From NCBI RefSeq assembly GCF_021729075.1, contig NZ_JAJSAQ010000007.1, positions 62,001 to 126,000 of the forward strand: a stretch of 64,000 bases of DNA. Direction: 5' to 3'. The stretch comes from Microbulbifer guangxiensis. Lineage in GTDB: Bacteria; Pseudomonadota; Gammaproteobacteria; Pseudomonadales; Cellvibrionaceae. A model generated the notes under the pieces. That model saw only the letters and a program-made list of their open reading frames with translations. It had not been told where the DNA came from and did no database searches. A program made the position numbers and the translations under genes. Shown piece by piece: positions 1-9,871 of this stretch (position 1 is its first letter; every line of letters starts with the position of its first letter).

Positions 1-1
1 C

Positions 2-634
2 GTGGTGGGTTCCGCCTCCCTGAATGGCGTGATTTCCCAGAACCGTACCCAGGTGTCCGCGGATACACAGCAACGGCTGCAGGAGTACCTGGACCTGTAC
101 CAGACCGGTATCCAGATCGATGTGGTCAACCTGACGGACGCCAAGGCGCCGCGCGAAGTACAGGATGCCTTCGATGACGTGACCAAGGCCCGCGAGGACG
201 AGGTACGCTTCAGGAACGAGGCCCAGGCCTATGCCAACCAGGTGATCCCGGTGGCCCGTGGTCGCGCACAGCGGATTCTCGAGGAGGCAGAAGCCTACAA
301 GACCCAGGTGGTCGAGCTGGCCCGCGGTGAAACCGTGCGCTTTGAAAGGCTGCTGGCGGAATACCAGCAGGCGCCGGCAGTGACCCGTGAGCGCCTCTAC
401 CTGGATACCGTGCAGGAAGTGATGAGCAACACCTCCAAGGTGATGGTGGATGTAGAGGGCGGCAGCAACATGATGTACCTGCCCCTGGACAAGCTTGCCG
501 AGCGCACTGCCGACACCGCCAGCAAGCGCGGCGAGAAACTGTCACCGGCTGTCATCGAGGAAGTCTCCCAGCGCGTGATGGAGCGCCTGCGCACCGAGGC
601 CAACAACAATCGCCGCGGCGGCAACATCCGCTAG
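2..634 (+). CDS. hflK: HflK, FtsH protease modulator (5'-truncated)
   Basis: This is the C-terminal 210 residues or so of HflK, a stomatin/prohibitin (SPFH)-type inner-membrane protein that forms a periplasmic complex with HflC and modulates the FtsH protease. The start lies before the window, so the apparent GTG at base 2 is internal. The visible part carries the end of the SPFH domain (AKAPREVQDAFDDV near residue 48) followed by a long Ala/Glu/Arg-rich helix and a basic hydrophilic tail ending in NNNRRGGNIR. The gene immediately downstream is hflC, and the hflC ribosome binding site AGGAGGT overlaps the hflK stop codon, so the two are co-transcribed and probably translationally linked. The family assignment is firm. 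Confidence 0.95.
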   Translation: MVGSASLNGVISQNRTQVSADTQQRLQEYLDLYQTGIQIDVVNLTDAKAPREVQDAFDDVTKAREDEVRFRNEAQAYANQVIPVARGRAQRILEEAEAYKTQVVELARGETVRFERLLAEYQQAPAVTRERLYLDTVQEVMSNTSKVMVDVEGGSNMMYLPLDKLAERTADTASKRGEKLSPAVIEEVSQRVMERLRTEANNNRRGGNIR

Positions 635-644
635 GAGGTAGGAC

Positions 645-1520
645 GTGAACAACAGAACGCTAGTCATCATTGCCGCTCTGCTGGTCGCCCTGCTGGCGAT
701 TTCAAGCAGTGCTTTCGTGATCAAGGAAACCGAGAAGGCAGTCCTGCTGCGCTTCGGTGAGGTGGTTCGCAGCGATTACACCCCTGGGCTGTATTTCAAG
801 ATTCCGCTGGTGCACCAGCTGCGCCGTTTCGATGCCCGTATCCAGACCGTGGACTCCAGCCCGGTGCGGATGCTGAACGCTGAAAACAAGTTCATGATGG
901 TGGACTCCTACGCCAAGTACCGCATTCTCGACGTCGAGCGCCACTACGTGGCCACCCGCGGCGACGAGCGCAATGCCGTGCGCCTGCTGTCGGAGCAGAT
1001 CAACGACCGGCTGCGTAACCAGTTTGGTGTCCGTGACCTGCACGAGGTCGTCTCCGGACAGCGGGACGAACTGATGGCGGAAATCACCAAGAACCTGAAC
1101 GAGGTGGCGAAGACCAACCTCGGCGTGGAGGTGATCGATGTGCGGGTGAAGCGCATCGACCTGCCGCCGGAGGTGTCGGAGTCCGTGTTCCAGCGCATGC
1201 GCGCCGGCCGCGAACTCGAGGCGCGGGATCACCGGGCCAAGGGTGAGGAGGCTGCAGAGCGCATCCGTGCCAATGCGGACCGCCAGGTGGTGGTGATCGA
1301 GTCCGAAGCCTATCGCGAGGCCGAGGAACTGCGCGGTGCCGGTGACGCCGAGGCGGCGGCCATTTATGCCGGCGCTTTCAGCAAGGACCCGGAGTTCTAC
1401 CGCTTTACCCGCAGCCTCAAGGCTTACAGGGAGTCCTTCAACGATCGTGCCGACATGCTGCTGATCGAGCCGGACAGCGAATTCTTCCGCTACCTGAAGG
1501 ATGCACAGGGCCAGCAGTAG
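645..1520 (+). CDS. hflC: HflC, FtsH protease modulator
   Basis: HflC is the partner of HflK in the HflKC complex that surrounds FtsH in the inner membrane. The 291-residue protein has an N-terminal membrane anchor (about residues 4-25), an SPFH domain (about 25-190, with FGEVVRSDYTPGLYFKIPLV) and a C-terminal coiled-coil rich in Ala/Glu/Arg. The GTG start at 645 is chosen because AGGAGGT lies at 633-639, ideally spaced. The length fits the family. A terminator-like hairpin follows about 70 bases downstream, separating the pair from hisZ. In related genomes the order hfq-hflX-hflK-hflC-hisZ-purA is common and matches what is seen here. Confidence 0.96.
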   Translation: MNNRTLVIIAALLVALLAISSSAFVIKETEKAVLLRFGEVVRSDYTPGLYFKIPLVHQLRRFDARIQTVDSSPVRMLNAENKFMMVDSYAKYRILDVERHYVATRGDERNAVRLLSEQINDRLRNQFGVRDLHEVVSGQRDELMAEITKNLNEVAKTNLGVEVIDVRVKRIDLPPEVSESVFQRMRAGRELEARDHRAKGEEAAERIRANADRQVVVIESEAYREAEELRGAGDAEAAAIYAGAFSKDPEFYRFTRSLKAYRESFNDRADMLLIEPDSEFFRYLKDAQGQQ

Positions 1521-1589
1521 GGCCCATCAGGTGGGGGTGGCGACACGCGCCCCTACCGTCCCGCAGGGACTTGATGATAAACTTGCGCA

Positions 1590-1612
1590 AACCGGGCGTT
1601 GCCCGGTTTTTT
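1590..1612 (+). terminator. Rho-independent terminator after hflC
   Basis: An 8-bp stem AACCGGGC / GCCCGGTT with a GTT loop (1590-1608) runs into a T tract ending near 1612. It lies 70 bases after the hflC stop and about 125 bases before the hisZ start, so it would end the hflKC transcript. Confidence 0.8.
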
Positions 1613-1738
1613 CGTGTGTGGGATCCGGCTTTTCGCCGGGCTGCCGGGCCCGATCCCTGGGTTCGAGGTGGTCTCCCACGCCACCGGATACCTTTATACC
1701 GTCTATACCGTCGCGACAGTCCTGAGCTACCAATTGCC

Positions 1739-2923
1739 ATGAGCCAAGCCGATCGCTGGATGTTGCCAGAAGGCATCGCCGAAATTCTTCCCGCGGATGC
1801 CAAGAGCATCGAGACCCTGCGCCGTCGACTGCTGGACCTGTACCACAGCTGGGGCTACGAGCTGATCATCCCGCCGATGGTCGAGTTTACCGATTCCCTG
1901 TTGATCGGCATGGGCCGGGATGTGGACCTGAGCACGTTCAAGGTGACCGACCAGCTTTCGGGGCGCACATTGGGTATCCGCGCCGATATTACCCCCCAGG
2001 CGGCGCGGATCGATGCCCACAGTTTCCCGCGGGCCGGTGCCAACCGGCTCTGTTATGCGGGGCAGGTGCTGTACACCCGCCCGCGCAGTGTGCACGGTTC
2101 CCGCGCGCCGATTCAGATCGGTGCCGAGCTTTACGGGGTCGACAGCCTCTCCGCCGATATCGAGGTGATCTCCCTGATGCTGGAGACGCTGCTGGCTGCG
2201 GGTGTCGAGCAGATCCACCTGGACCTCGGTCATGTCGCCATTTACCGCAGCCTCGCCGAAGCCGCGGGCCTCGATACCGAACAACAGTCGTCGCTGTTCG
2301 CCCTGCTGCAGAGCAAGGCCGCGGCGGATATCCACCGCTGGGTCACCGACAATGTGCGGGATCCAGAATGCGCCCGGTGGTTGCGCGCGTTGCCGGACCT
2401 GGCTGGCGGCAGTGACTGCCTGGCACGTGCGCGGGATGTGTTCGTCGGTGCGCCGGCACCGCTGGCGGCCGCGCTCGCCGACCTGCAGTGCTGCGCCGAT
2501 GCGCTGGCGAAGCGCTATCCTGCCGTGGAACTGTTTTTCGACCTCAGCGAAGTGCGAGGCTACGACTACGAGACCGGGCTGGTGTTTGCGGCTTATACGC
2601 CGGGCCATGGCCTGGCGCTCGCCAACGGCGGCCGCTACAACGGCATTGGGTCGGTCTTCGGGCGCGAGCGCCCTGCCACCGGCTTCAGCACCGACCTGGT
2701 GGCACTGAACCAGCTGGGGCAGGAAACCTGGGAGGAGGTTGGTGCTATCCTCGCACCCGAGAGCGATGACGATAGCCTCTGGCAGGCGGTGCGTGCGCTG
2801 CGCCGGGAAGGGCAGGTGGTTATTGCGGCGCTGCCCGATGGGGCCGAGAGTGAAGTGCGTTCCCGCTGTGACCGGGAACTGGTGAAACAGGATGGTCACT
2901 GGGTCGTCCAGCCTCGCTGCTGA
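1739..2923 (+). CDS. hisZ: HisZ, ATP phosphoribosyltransferase regulatory subunit
   Basis: HisZ is a catalytically inactive histidyl-tRNA synthetase paralogue that pairs with short-form HisG to make active ATP phosphoribosyltransferase, the first step of histidine synthesis. The 394-residue protein starts MSQADRWMLPEGIAEILP and shows the class II synthetase core (YELIIPPMVEFTDSL, RADITPQAARIDA, the CYAGQVLYTRP strand, and LANGGRYNGIGSVFGRERPATGF near residue 300). The reading frame stays open 56 codons further upstream, but that stretch overlaps the hflC terminator and is low in family resemblance, so the ATG at 1739 is preferred. purA follows on the same strand after about 205 bases. hisG is not in the window. 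Confidence 0.93.
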   Translation: MSQADRWMLPEGIAEILPADAKSIETLRRRLLDLYHSWGYELIIPPMVEFTDSLLIGMGRDVDLSTFKVTDQLSGRTLGIRADITPQAARIDAHSFPRAGANRLCYAGQVLYTRPRSVHGSRAPIQIGAELYGVDSLSADIEVISLMLETLLAAGVEQIHLDLGHVAIYRSLAEAAGLDTEQQSSLFALLQSKAAADIHRWVTDNVRDPECARWLRALPDLAGGSDCLARARDVFVGAPAPLAAALADLQCCADALAKRYPAVELFFDLSEVRGYDYETGLVFAAYTPGHGLALANGGRYNGIGSVFGRERPATGFSTDLVALNQLGQETWEEVGAILAPESDDDSLWQAVRALRREGQVVIAALPDGAESEVRSRCDRELVKQDGHWVVQPRC

Positions 2924-2963
2924 GGCTTCGGTCTATGATTTTGGAATTCGCGGGGTGGACTGA

Positions 2964-4451
<1,488 letters not shown>

Positions 4452-4462
4452 TCCACACCCCT

Positions 4463-4488
4463 GGCCGGGCATCCGCCCGGCCTCCTTT
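4463..4488 (+). terminator. Probable terminator after purA
   Basis: Stem GGCCGGGC / GCCCGGCC (4463-4470 and 4475-4482) with a 4-base loop, followed by the T-rich TCCTTT. It begins 11 bases after the purA stop. The T tract is short, so efficiency is uncertain. Confidence 0.65.
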
Positions 4489-4560
4489 GTGAACCCCAAG
4501 TCGGTCATACAGCTTGCGCCGGTGCTCCCGTCCGACGATCATGGGACTGAATTAATAGGT

Positions 4561-4582
4561 TTGGTCACAGACTCGTGACCAA
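4561..4582. promoter_or_regulatory. Perfect inverted repeat upstream of the hemolysin III gene (operator candidate)
   Basis: TTGGTCAC, 6 bases, GTGACCAA: eight-base arms with a perfect match, ending 27 bases before the ATG at 4610. No T run follows, so it is not an obvious terminator. A dimeric regulator site or an mRNA hairpin in the leader is possible; the binding protein is unknown. Confidence 0.4.
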
Positions 4583-4609
4583 CTGTCAGTCGTCTTCTGT
4601 GAGGGGCCT

Positions 4610-5287
4610 ATGTCAACCAGCTCCCATTCGAGCCATCACCCGCGCTACAGTGTCGCCGAAGAGATCGCCAACAGTGTGACCCATGGCGTGGGCGCCGTAC
4701 TGGCCATCGCTGGTCTCGGCGTGCTCTGCGCCTTTGCCGCCCTGCGCGGCGATGCTTGGCATATCGTCAGCTGTGCCATTTACGCAGCTACTCTGATCCT
4801 GTGCTTTGGCGCCTCGGCCCTGTACCACAGTGCCATTGATCCCCGCGCCAAGCAGGTCCTACGTACGGTGGATCATTCGTCGATTTTTCTCCTGATTGCC
4901 GGCAGTTATACGCCGTTCACTCTGGTGACCCTGCGTGATGCGGCCTTTTCCCTCGGCTCCTGGGGCTGGTGGCTATTCGGTATCATCTGGGCCCTGGCAG
5001 TGATGGGGCTGGTGATACAGTTCACGCCACTGAAGAAATATCGCGCGCTTTCGATCACCATGAGCGCACTGATGGGCTGGGTGGTGGTGGCCGCCACCAA
5101 GCCGCTGTTGGACAGCCTGGCACCCGGAGGCCTCATATTGCTGCTTCTCGGGGGGCTCTGCTACACCGGGGGAATCGTTTTCTACCTCTGGCGCAGCCTG
5201 CCCTATCACCATGCCATCTGGCATGTCTGTGTGCTGGCCGGTGCGGTACTGCACTACTTCGCTGTGCTCCTGTACGTGATTCCCTGA
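4610..5287 (+). CDS. trhA: Hemolysin III / TrhA family membrane protein
   Basis: A 225-residue, seven-helix membrane protein of the hemolysin III branch of the PAQR superfamily; E. coli TrhA (YqfA) has been linked to membrane-energy and lipid homeostasis. The conserved family residues are visible: EEIANSVTHGVGA near residue 17, SALYHS near 67, the DHSSIFLLIAGSYTPF block near 85-100, and the C-terminal HAIWHVCVLAGAVLHYF with two histidines thought to bind zinc. The start has GAGGGG at 4601-4606. It stands alone between the purA terminator and the lytic transglycosylase gene. The family is clear but the physiological role is not. Confidence 0.92.
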   Translation: MSTSSHSSHHPRYSVAEEIANSVTHGVGAVLAIAGLGVLCAFAALRGDAWHIVSCAIYAATLILCFGASALYHSAIDPRAKQVLRTVDHSSIFLLIAGSYTPFTLVTLRDAAFSLGSWGWWLFGIIWALAVMGLVIQFTPLKKYRALSITMSALMGWVVVAATKPLLDSLAPGGLILLLLGGLCYTGGIVFYLWRSLPYHHAIWHVCVLAGAVLHYFAVLLYVIP

Positions 5288-5393
5288 CCGACGGGATCGG
5301 TTTTTGCGCCCCGTCACAGGGCGGCCGATTGGACTTTCCCTTTGCCCGCGCTCGCCCTACCCTTGAGCGAGCGTGTTTCCTCAAGGAGTCCAC

Positions 5394-6599
5394 ATGTACA
5401 GGCTGCCCGGCTTCCATTCCCTGTTTCTGCTTTTCCTGCTTCTCATCGCGATCCCTGCCATTGCTGCTGACAAGGGCTTCGAACAGTGGGTGCAGGATTT
5501 TCGTAAGACCGCTCTGAAGGAGGGCATCTCGCCCGAAGTCTTCGACCGCGCATTTGCCGGCATCGATTCGCCGGATCAGTGGGTACTGGACAAGGCGAGT
5601 TACCAGCCGGAGTTCAAGGCACCGGTGTGGCAGTATTTCGACAACCGGGTGCAGCAGCGTGCGATCCGAATGGGACGCGCAAAGAAAGAGGAGCTGCAAC
5701 CATGGCTCGACAAGATTGAGCAGCGGTTCGGGGTGAGCCCCAACGTCCTCCTGGCCATCTGGTCCATCGAGTCGAGCTTCGGCGCCATCCTCGATAACGA
5801 AAAGGTGATCCGCAACGTGGTGCGCTCCCTGGCCACGCTCGCCTATGCCGATCCCAAGCGCAGCAAGTTCGGTCGTCAGCAGTTGCTGGCCGCGCTGAAG
5901 ATCCTGCAGAGTGGCGACGTCGACGAGAAGCACCTGGTGGGCTCCTGGGCCGGTGCCATGGGGCATACGCAATTCATCCCCACCAGTTACCAGGCCTATG
6001 CCGTCGATATCGACGGTGATGGCAAACGCGACATCTGGAATTCGGTGCCCGATGCGCTGGCCACTGCGGCAAGCCTGCTGTCCAACAACGGTTGGCGCCA
6101 GGGTGAAACCTGGGGTTATGAGGTGACCATCCCTGAACGAAAGCTGCCCGCTGGCAAGCTCACCCTGCGCGAGTGGGAGAAGCTGGGCGTGAAGCGGGTC
6201 AACGGCAAGGCTTTCCCGCGCCCGGATGACAAGGCAGAGCTGAAGTTGCCCGCCGGCCGGGAGGGGCCGGCGTTCCTGATGCTGAAGAACTTCTTTGTCA
6301 TCAAGCGTTACAACAATTCCGATCGCTATGCCACGGCGGTGGGGTTGCTGGCGGACCAGATCGGTGGCGGTAAAGGCCTGGTAAAAGACTGGCCGCGCCC
6401 CTTCACCCCGATTAACACGTCGGAAGTAGAAGAAGTGCAGAAGCTACTGAAGCAGCGCGGACTTTACGAGGGCGAAATCGATGGTAAGGCCGGATCCGGG
6501 ACCCGCAAGGGGATCCAGGCATTCGAGAAGAGTATCGGCGTCGAGGTGCAGGGCTATCCCAGCAAAGAAGTGCTGGAACAGCTACGCAAGCGCAGCTGA
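5394..6599 (+). CDS. Secreted lytic murein transglycosylase (MltB-type) with C-terminal peptidoglycan-binding domain
   Basis: This 401-residue protein is predicted to cleave the MurNAc-GlcNAc bond of peptidoglycan, forming 1,6-anhydroMurNAc ends. It has a signal peptide (residues 1 to about 25, ending AIA before ADKG), an SLT_2/MltB catalytic domain with the catalytic glutamate in AIWSIESSFGA (E127) and the conserved GSWAGAMGHTQFIPTSY segment, and a C-terminal PG_binding_1 domain (about residues 342-398). There is no lipobox cysteine, so it looks periplasmic rather than lipoprotein-anchored. The ATG at 5394 is preferred over one seven codons upstream because AAGGAG lies at 5383-5388. Confidence 0.93.
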   Translation: MYRLPGFHSLFLLFLLLIAIPAIAADKGFEQWVQDFRKTALKEGISPEVFDRAFAGIDSPDQWVLDKASYQPEFKAPVWQYFDNRVQQRAIRMGRAKKEELQPWLDKIEQRFGVSPNVLLAIWSIESSFGAILDNEKVIRNVVRSLATLAYADPKRSKFGRQQLLAALKILQSGDVDEKHLVGSWAGAMGHTQFIPTSYQAYAVDIDGDGKRDIWNSVPDALATAASLLSNNGWRQGETWGYEVTIPERKLPAGKLTLREWEKLGVKRVNGKAFPRPDDKAELKLPAGREGPAFLMLKNFFVIKRYNNSDRYATAVGLLADQIGGGKGLVKDWPRPFTPINTSEVEEVQKLLKQRGLYEGEIDGKAGSGTRKGIQAFEKSIGVEVQGYPSKEVLEQLRKRS

Positions 6600-6614
6600 G
6601 CGTCAGCAAAAAGA

Positions 6615-6634
6615 AAGGGCCCCCCGGGGCCCTT
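6615..6634. terminator. Bidirectional terminator between convergent genes
   Basis: Inverted repeat AAGGGCCCC / GGGGCCCTT between the lytic transglycosylase gene and the minus-strand deacylase gene. On the minus strand it is followed by TTTCTTTTT, a good U tract. On the plus strand the run is weaker, so it probably serves mainly the minus-strand gene. Confidence 0.75.
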
Positions 6635-6653
6635 GTTCATTCATGGATATGGG

Positions 6654-7670
6654 CTAGAAATTTTCGTCCGGCAGCAGGCTGTCCTGCAGCAAACCGAGGT
6701 TATCGGCCACTTCATGGGGCTCGTGGAAGTAGGCGATGTGGTACATCGCCTCACCCTCCTGCACCAGCGGGATATTCTGGCGCCCGATCACGATCCCGTC
6801 CGCGTTGCACTCCACTATGCCCAGCTCCTCACCGTAAAGATTGGAAATAGTGGCGAGCAGCTCGCCCTTGACCACGTGATCGCCGAGTCCCTTGTGGTGA
6901 TTGACGATGCCACTCTCACTGGCCCGCAGCCAGCCACTGCGACGGGCAACGAAGGGTTCGATGGCCGACTTCCTGCGCCCCTGCGGGAGCATTTTCAGGT
7001 GGCGCATCACATTGAGAACACCCTTGACCCCGGCGCGGATACAGAACTCATCGAAACGCAGTGCCTCTCCCGCTTCGTACAGCAGTATTCTGGTCCCCAG
7101 GTCGGCAGCGGCCTGTCGCAGCGAACCGTCGCGTAGGGTGCTGTTCAACAGCACCGGTACGCCAAAGGCGCGTGCCATCTCCAGGGTTTCCGGGGCGTCG
7201 AGGTCGGCGCGGATCTGTGGCAGGTTGCTGCGGTGAATCGCACCGGTATGCAGGTCGATACCGTATTCGCATTTGGACACGATTTCCTCGAGGAATACAT
7301 GGGCCATGCGGGCGGCGAGGGATCCCTTCGAGGACCCGGGGAACGAGCGGTTGAGATCACGCCGGTCAGGCAGGTAGCGTGACTGCTCCAGTACGCCGTA
7401 GACATTGACCACCGGAACGGCGATCAGGGTGCCGCGCAGGGACTTCAGCGCCCGGCTGCGGATCAGGCGGCTGATAATCTCGATGCCGTTAAGTTCATCG
7501 CCATGCAGCGCCGCACAGACGAACATGGTCGGGCCTGGTCTGGTGCCCCGTTGCACATAGACCTGGATCGCCATTTCCGTGCCGGTATACAGGTGGACCA
7601 CCGGCAGGTCGATGCGACGGATCTCTCCGCGCGCGACACTTACGCCGCCGATCACTAGGGGTTCTTTCAT
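6654..7670 (-). CDS. Succinylglutamate desuccinylase / aspartoacylase family zinc deacylase
   Basis: A 338-residue M14-like (AstE/ASPA superfamily) zinc hydrolase, predicted to remove an acyl or amino-acyl group from an amide substrate. Zinc ligands are visible as H56 and E59 in ALHGDELNGIE and H141 in GIDLHTG, and R/N substrate residues appear in RDLNRSFPG. The C-terminal third is a beta-rich barrel-like lobe typical of the prokaryotic subfamily that includes proteins associated with RimK-like ligases. No arginine succinyltransferase genes are present, so a role as true AstE in arginine degradation is unlikely. It is divergent from an amidoligase gene 157 bases away, suggesting action on an amidoligase product (inference). 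The true substrate is unknown. Confidence 0.85.
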   Translation of the reverse strand: MKEPLVIGGVSVARGEIRRIDLPVVHLYTGTEMAIQVYVQRGTRPGPTMFVCAALHGDELNGIEIISRLIRSRALKSLRGTLIAVPVVNVYGVLEQSRYLPDRRDLNRSFPGSSKGSLAARMAHVFLEEIVSKCEYGIDLHTGAIHRSNLPQIRADLDAPETLEMARAFGVPVLLNSTLRDGSLRQAAADLGTRILLYEAGEALRFDEFCIRAGVKGVLNVMRHLKMLPQGRRKSAIEPFVARRSGWLRASESGIVNHHKGLGDHVVKGELLATISNLYGEELGIVECNADGIVIGRQNIPLVQEGEAMYHIAYFHEPHEVADNLGLLQDSLLPDENF

Positions 7671-7827
7671 GCTTCGAGACTCAGTATTTTGCCGGAGTGT
7701 AGCCTTCAGCTGGACTTCATTGATAGGGGCGCCGCTCTCTGCAATTTTTTGCCTCCCTGCGACTGACGGGTATTTCTGTTAGGGTGTTCAACGATATCCA
7801 GCGTGCCAATTGTAAACGGGTAAGAGC

Positions 7828-8805
7828 ATGCCAGACGAAAACAGGTGCTTCAGCCGGACACCAGTAACGGTGACAGAATCCGGCAGTGAACGCCATGTGG
7901 GATTTGAGTTGGAGTTTTCCGGAGTCGACCTCGACAGCGCGGCTCATGCGATCCAGGACACCCTGGGTGGCGAGGTGGTGCAAGTGTCGGCCGCGCAGCG
8001 TGAGGTCCATGTCCCAGGGGCAGGGGACTTCCGGGTGGAGCTGGACTGGGATTTCCTGCTGCGCACCGCAGGCAAAAAAAAGGATGAAGACTGGGTTGAG
8101 CTCCTGAGCAAAACCGCAGCCATCCTGGTGCCCACCGAAATCGTCTGCCCACCACTGGCAATGTCCCGCCTCGATGAGCTGCTGGAGCTGGAGGACGGCC
8201 TGCGCGCTGCCGGGGCAGTGGGGACCGAGGAGTCCCTGCTGGCGGCTTATGGGGTGCATATCAATACCGAGCTACCGCGCCTCAATGCCGCGACACTGGA
8301 TGCCTATCTGCGTGCGTTTTCGCTGCTGCAGTGGTGGTTGCTGGAGGCACACCAGGTGAACCCCGCGCGCAGGGTCAGCCCCTATATCGATCTCTATCCT
8401 GAGCTGTACGTGCGCCAGTTGATTGAGCGGGACGGCGCCAATATGGATGAGATCTTCAGCGACTACCTGCAACACAACGCCACCAGAAATCGCGCACTGG
8501 ACATGCTGCCGGTCCTGTCCGAGATCGATGCTGAGCGTGTGCTCCGGGCGGTCGAAGACCCGAAAATCAAAGCGAGGCCCGCCTTCCACTACCGCCTGCC
8601 GAATTGCCAGATCGAGAAGCGGGACTGGTCGCTGGCCGGGGAGTGGAATCTCTGGTGTGTGGTCGAGGAGTTGGCCCATCGCCCGGAAGATCTGCGTGAC
8701 CTGGGCGAACGGTTCATGGCGGCCAGCGGGGGGCTGCTGGGCCTCAACCGATCCGAGTGGCTGAACACCGTAGACACATGGCTGAAAGACCGCGCATTGG
8801 TGTAA
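7828..8805 (+). CDS. Putative amidoligase family enzyme
   Basis: A 325-residue protein resembling the amidoligase_2 family, glutamine-synthetase-fold ATP-dependent enzymes that join a carboxylate to an amine. The signature VGFELEF lies at residues 24-30 with the acidic metal/ATP-binding pair E27 and E29, followed by ELDWDF (71-76), the PTEIVCPPL strand (102-110) and YGVHINTEL (141-149), all matching the order of the family core. The product is not known. Published comparative work described amidoligases operonic with class I amidotransferase-like peptidases, which fits here: the next gene overlaps this one by 28 bases. There are no transmembrane segments. Confidence 0.8.
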   Translation: MPDENRCFSRTPVTVTESGSERHVGFELEFSGVDLDSAAHAIQDTLGGEVVQVSAAQREVHVPGAGDFRVELDWDFLLRTAGKKKDEDWVELLSKTAAILVPTEIVCPPLAMSRLDELLELEDGLRAAGAVGTEESLLAAYGVHINTELPRLNAATLDAYLRAFSLLQWWLLEAHQVNPARRVSPYIDLYPELYVRQLIERDGANMDEIFSDYLQHNATRNRALDMLPVLSEIDAERVLRAVEDPKIKARPAFHYRLPNCQIEKRDWSLAGEWNLWCVVEELAHRPEDLRDLGERFMAASGGLLGLNRSEWLNTVDTWLKDRALV

Positions 8806-9443
8806 CCGGCAATGGCCGGCGCTGGTCTCCCAGCTGGTGGTGCACGGCCCTGGCCCTGCGCCTTGCCGGCGCGATTCCGGAACGGATCAGCGTGCGCCAC
8901 GGGCCGAGTGGCAAACCACTGAATGGCTTGATTATCGGGGGCGGTGACGACATTGGCACCGAACACTACGAGAGCGACGTACGGGCGAAAGTGAAGTCAG
9001 ACCCGGCTCGCGATCAGCTCGAAATAGCCTGGATCGAATACGCGCTGAACCACAAACTGCCACTCCTCGGAATCTGCCGTGGCGCGCAGTTGATCAATGT
9101 GGTCCATGGCGGCAACCTGCATATCGACATCCGCAAGATGCGCCGGCGCACCTACAATCGTCCCGGCCTGCTGCCCACCAAACAGGTGTTTCTCACGGAG
9201 GATTCGACGATTGCCGGAATTTGCCGCCGCAACAAGCTGCGCGTGAACAGTCTCCATCACCAGGCGATCCATCGGCTTGGCGCCGGACTGCGCCTGGTTG
9301 GCCGGGACCTGGACGACTTCACCCAGGCGGTGGAGAGTGACCGCGGCAGCGATATCATCGGTGTGCAGTGGCATCCCGAATACCTATTCTATCTGCCGGC
9401 GCAGTTCGCGCTTTTTCGCTGGCTGGTCCGGGTGAGCCGGTGA
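8778..9443 (+). CDS. Gamma-glutamyl-gamma-aminobutyrate hydrolase-like class I amidotransferase (peptidase C26)
   Basis: A 221-residue single-domain class I glutamine amidotransferase-like hydrolase of the PuuD/C26 group. The conserved IIGGGDDIGTEHY segment (52-64), the nucleophile C100 in LLGICRGAQLINV, and the His/Glu pair in VQWHPEY (H199, E201) complete the triad. It may hydrolyse gamma-glutamyl amides or supply ammonia to the preceding amidoligase. The ATG at 8778 lies inside the end of the amidoligase gene; a GTG seven codons upstream is possible but matches the family less well. Its stop codon overlaps the start of the next gene, so the three genes form one translationally coupled unit. 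Confidence 0.85.
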   Translation: MAERPRIGVTGNGRRWSPSWWCTALALRLAGAIPERISVRHGPSGKPLNGLIIGGGDDIGTEHYESDVRAKVKSDPARDQLEIAWIEYALNHKLPLLGICRGAQLINVVHGGNLHIDIRKMRRRTYNRPGLLPTKQVFLTEDSTIAGICRRNKLRVNSLHHQAIHRLGAGLRLVGRDLDDFTQAVESDRGSDIIGVQWHPEYLFYLPAQFALFRWLVRVSR

Positions 9444-9871
9444 TTGTCGAGATTCTCATCCTGTTTTTTTCGGCATTCCTTGCCGCCACCATCCTGCCGT
9501 TCTACTCCGAGGTCATCCTGTTTGCCCTGTTGCGCGAGGGCGGCGACCCGATGTTATTGGTGGTCGTTGCCACTATCGGCAACACGCTAGGCGCAGTGGT
9601 TAACTGGTACCTCGGCCGATACCTTCTCCACTTCCAGGACCGCCGCTGGTTCTATTTTTCCCACAAGCAGATCGCCCGGGCGCAGGAATGGTTTCAGCGA
9701 TACGGGTTCTGGACACTACTGCTGGCCTGGATGCCGGTCGGAGGGGATGCGCTAACCCTGATTGCGGGGATCATGCGGGTCAGGCTCTGGCTTTTCATTC
9801 TGCTGGTGGGGCTGGGTAAGGGGCTGCGGTATCTATCAGTGGTCTACCTGCAAAACTGGTCGGCAATATAG
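9440..9871 (+). CDS. YqaA family (SNARE-associated/DedA-like) membrane protein
   Basis: A 143-residue inner-membrane protein with the short YqaA version of the DedA/VTT fold: helix about 3-25, NTLGAVVNWYLGRY near residue 55 and a WFQRYGFWTLLLAWMPVGGDALTLIAG segment near residue 88 containing the characteristic re-entrant-loop motif. Family members are thought to move or flip lipids or other solutes. The GTG start at 9440 overlaps the preceding amidotransferase stop (GTGA). An upstream in-frame ATG at 9368 would lie inside that gene and add a non-hydrophobic leader, so it is rejected. Coupling to the amidoligase pair suggests export or membrane context for their product (inference). Confidence 0.82.
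   Translation: MIVEILILFFSAFLAATILPFYSEVILFALLREGGDPMLLVVVATIGNTLGAVVNWYLGRYLLHFQDRRWFYFSHKQIARAQEWFQRYGFWTLLLAWMPVGGDALTLIAGIMRVRLWLFILLVGLGKGLRYLSVVYLQNWSAI

Noticed and set aside
1571..1738. 56-codon upstream extension of hisZ
   Set aside because: It overlaps the hflC terminator, lacks similarity to HisZ N-termini, and the ATG at 1739 gives the expected MSQADRWMLPEG start.
7671..7827. Search for a promoter or operator in the divergent deacylase/amidoligase spacer
   Set aside because: No hexamer pair with acceptable spacing and no convincing palindrome could be found by eye on either strand.
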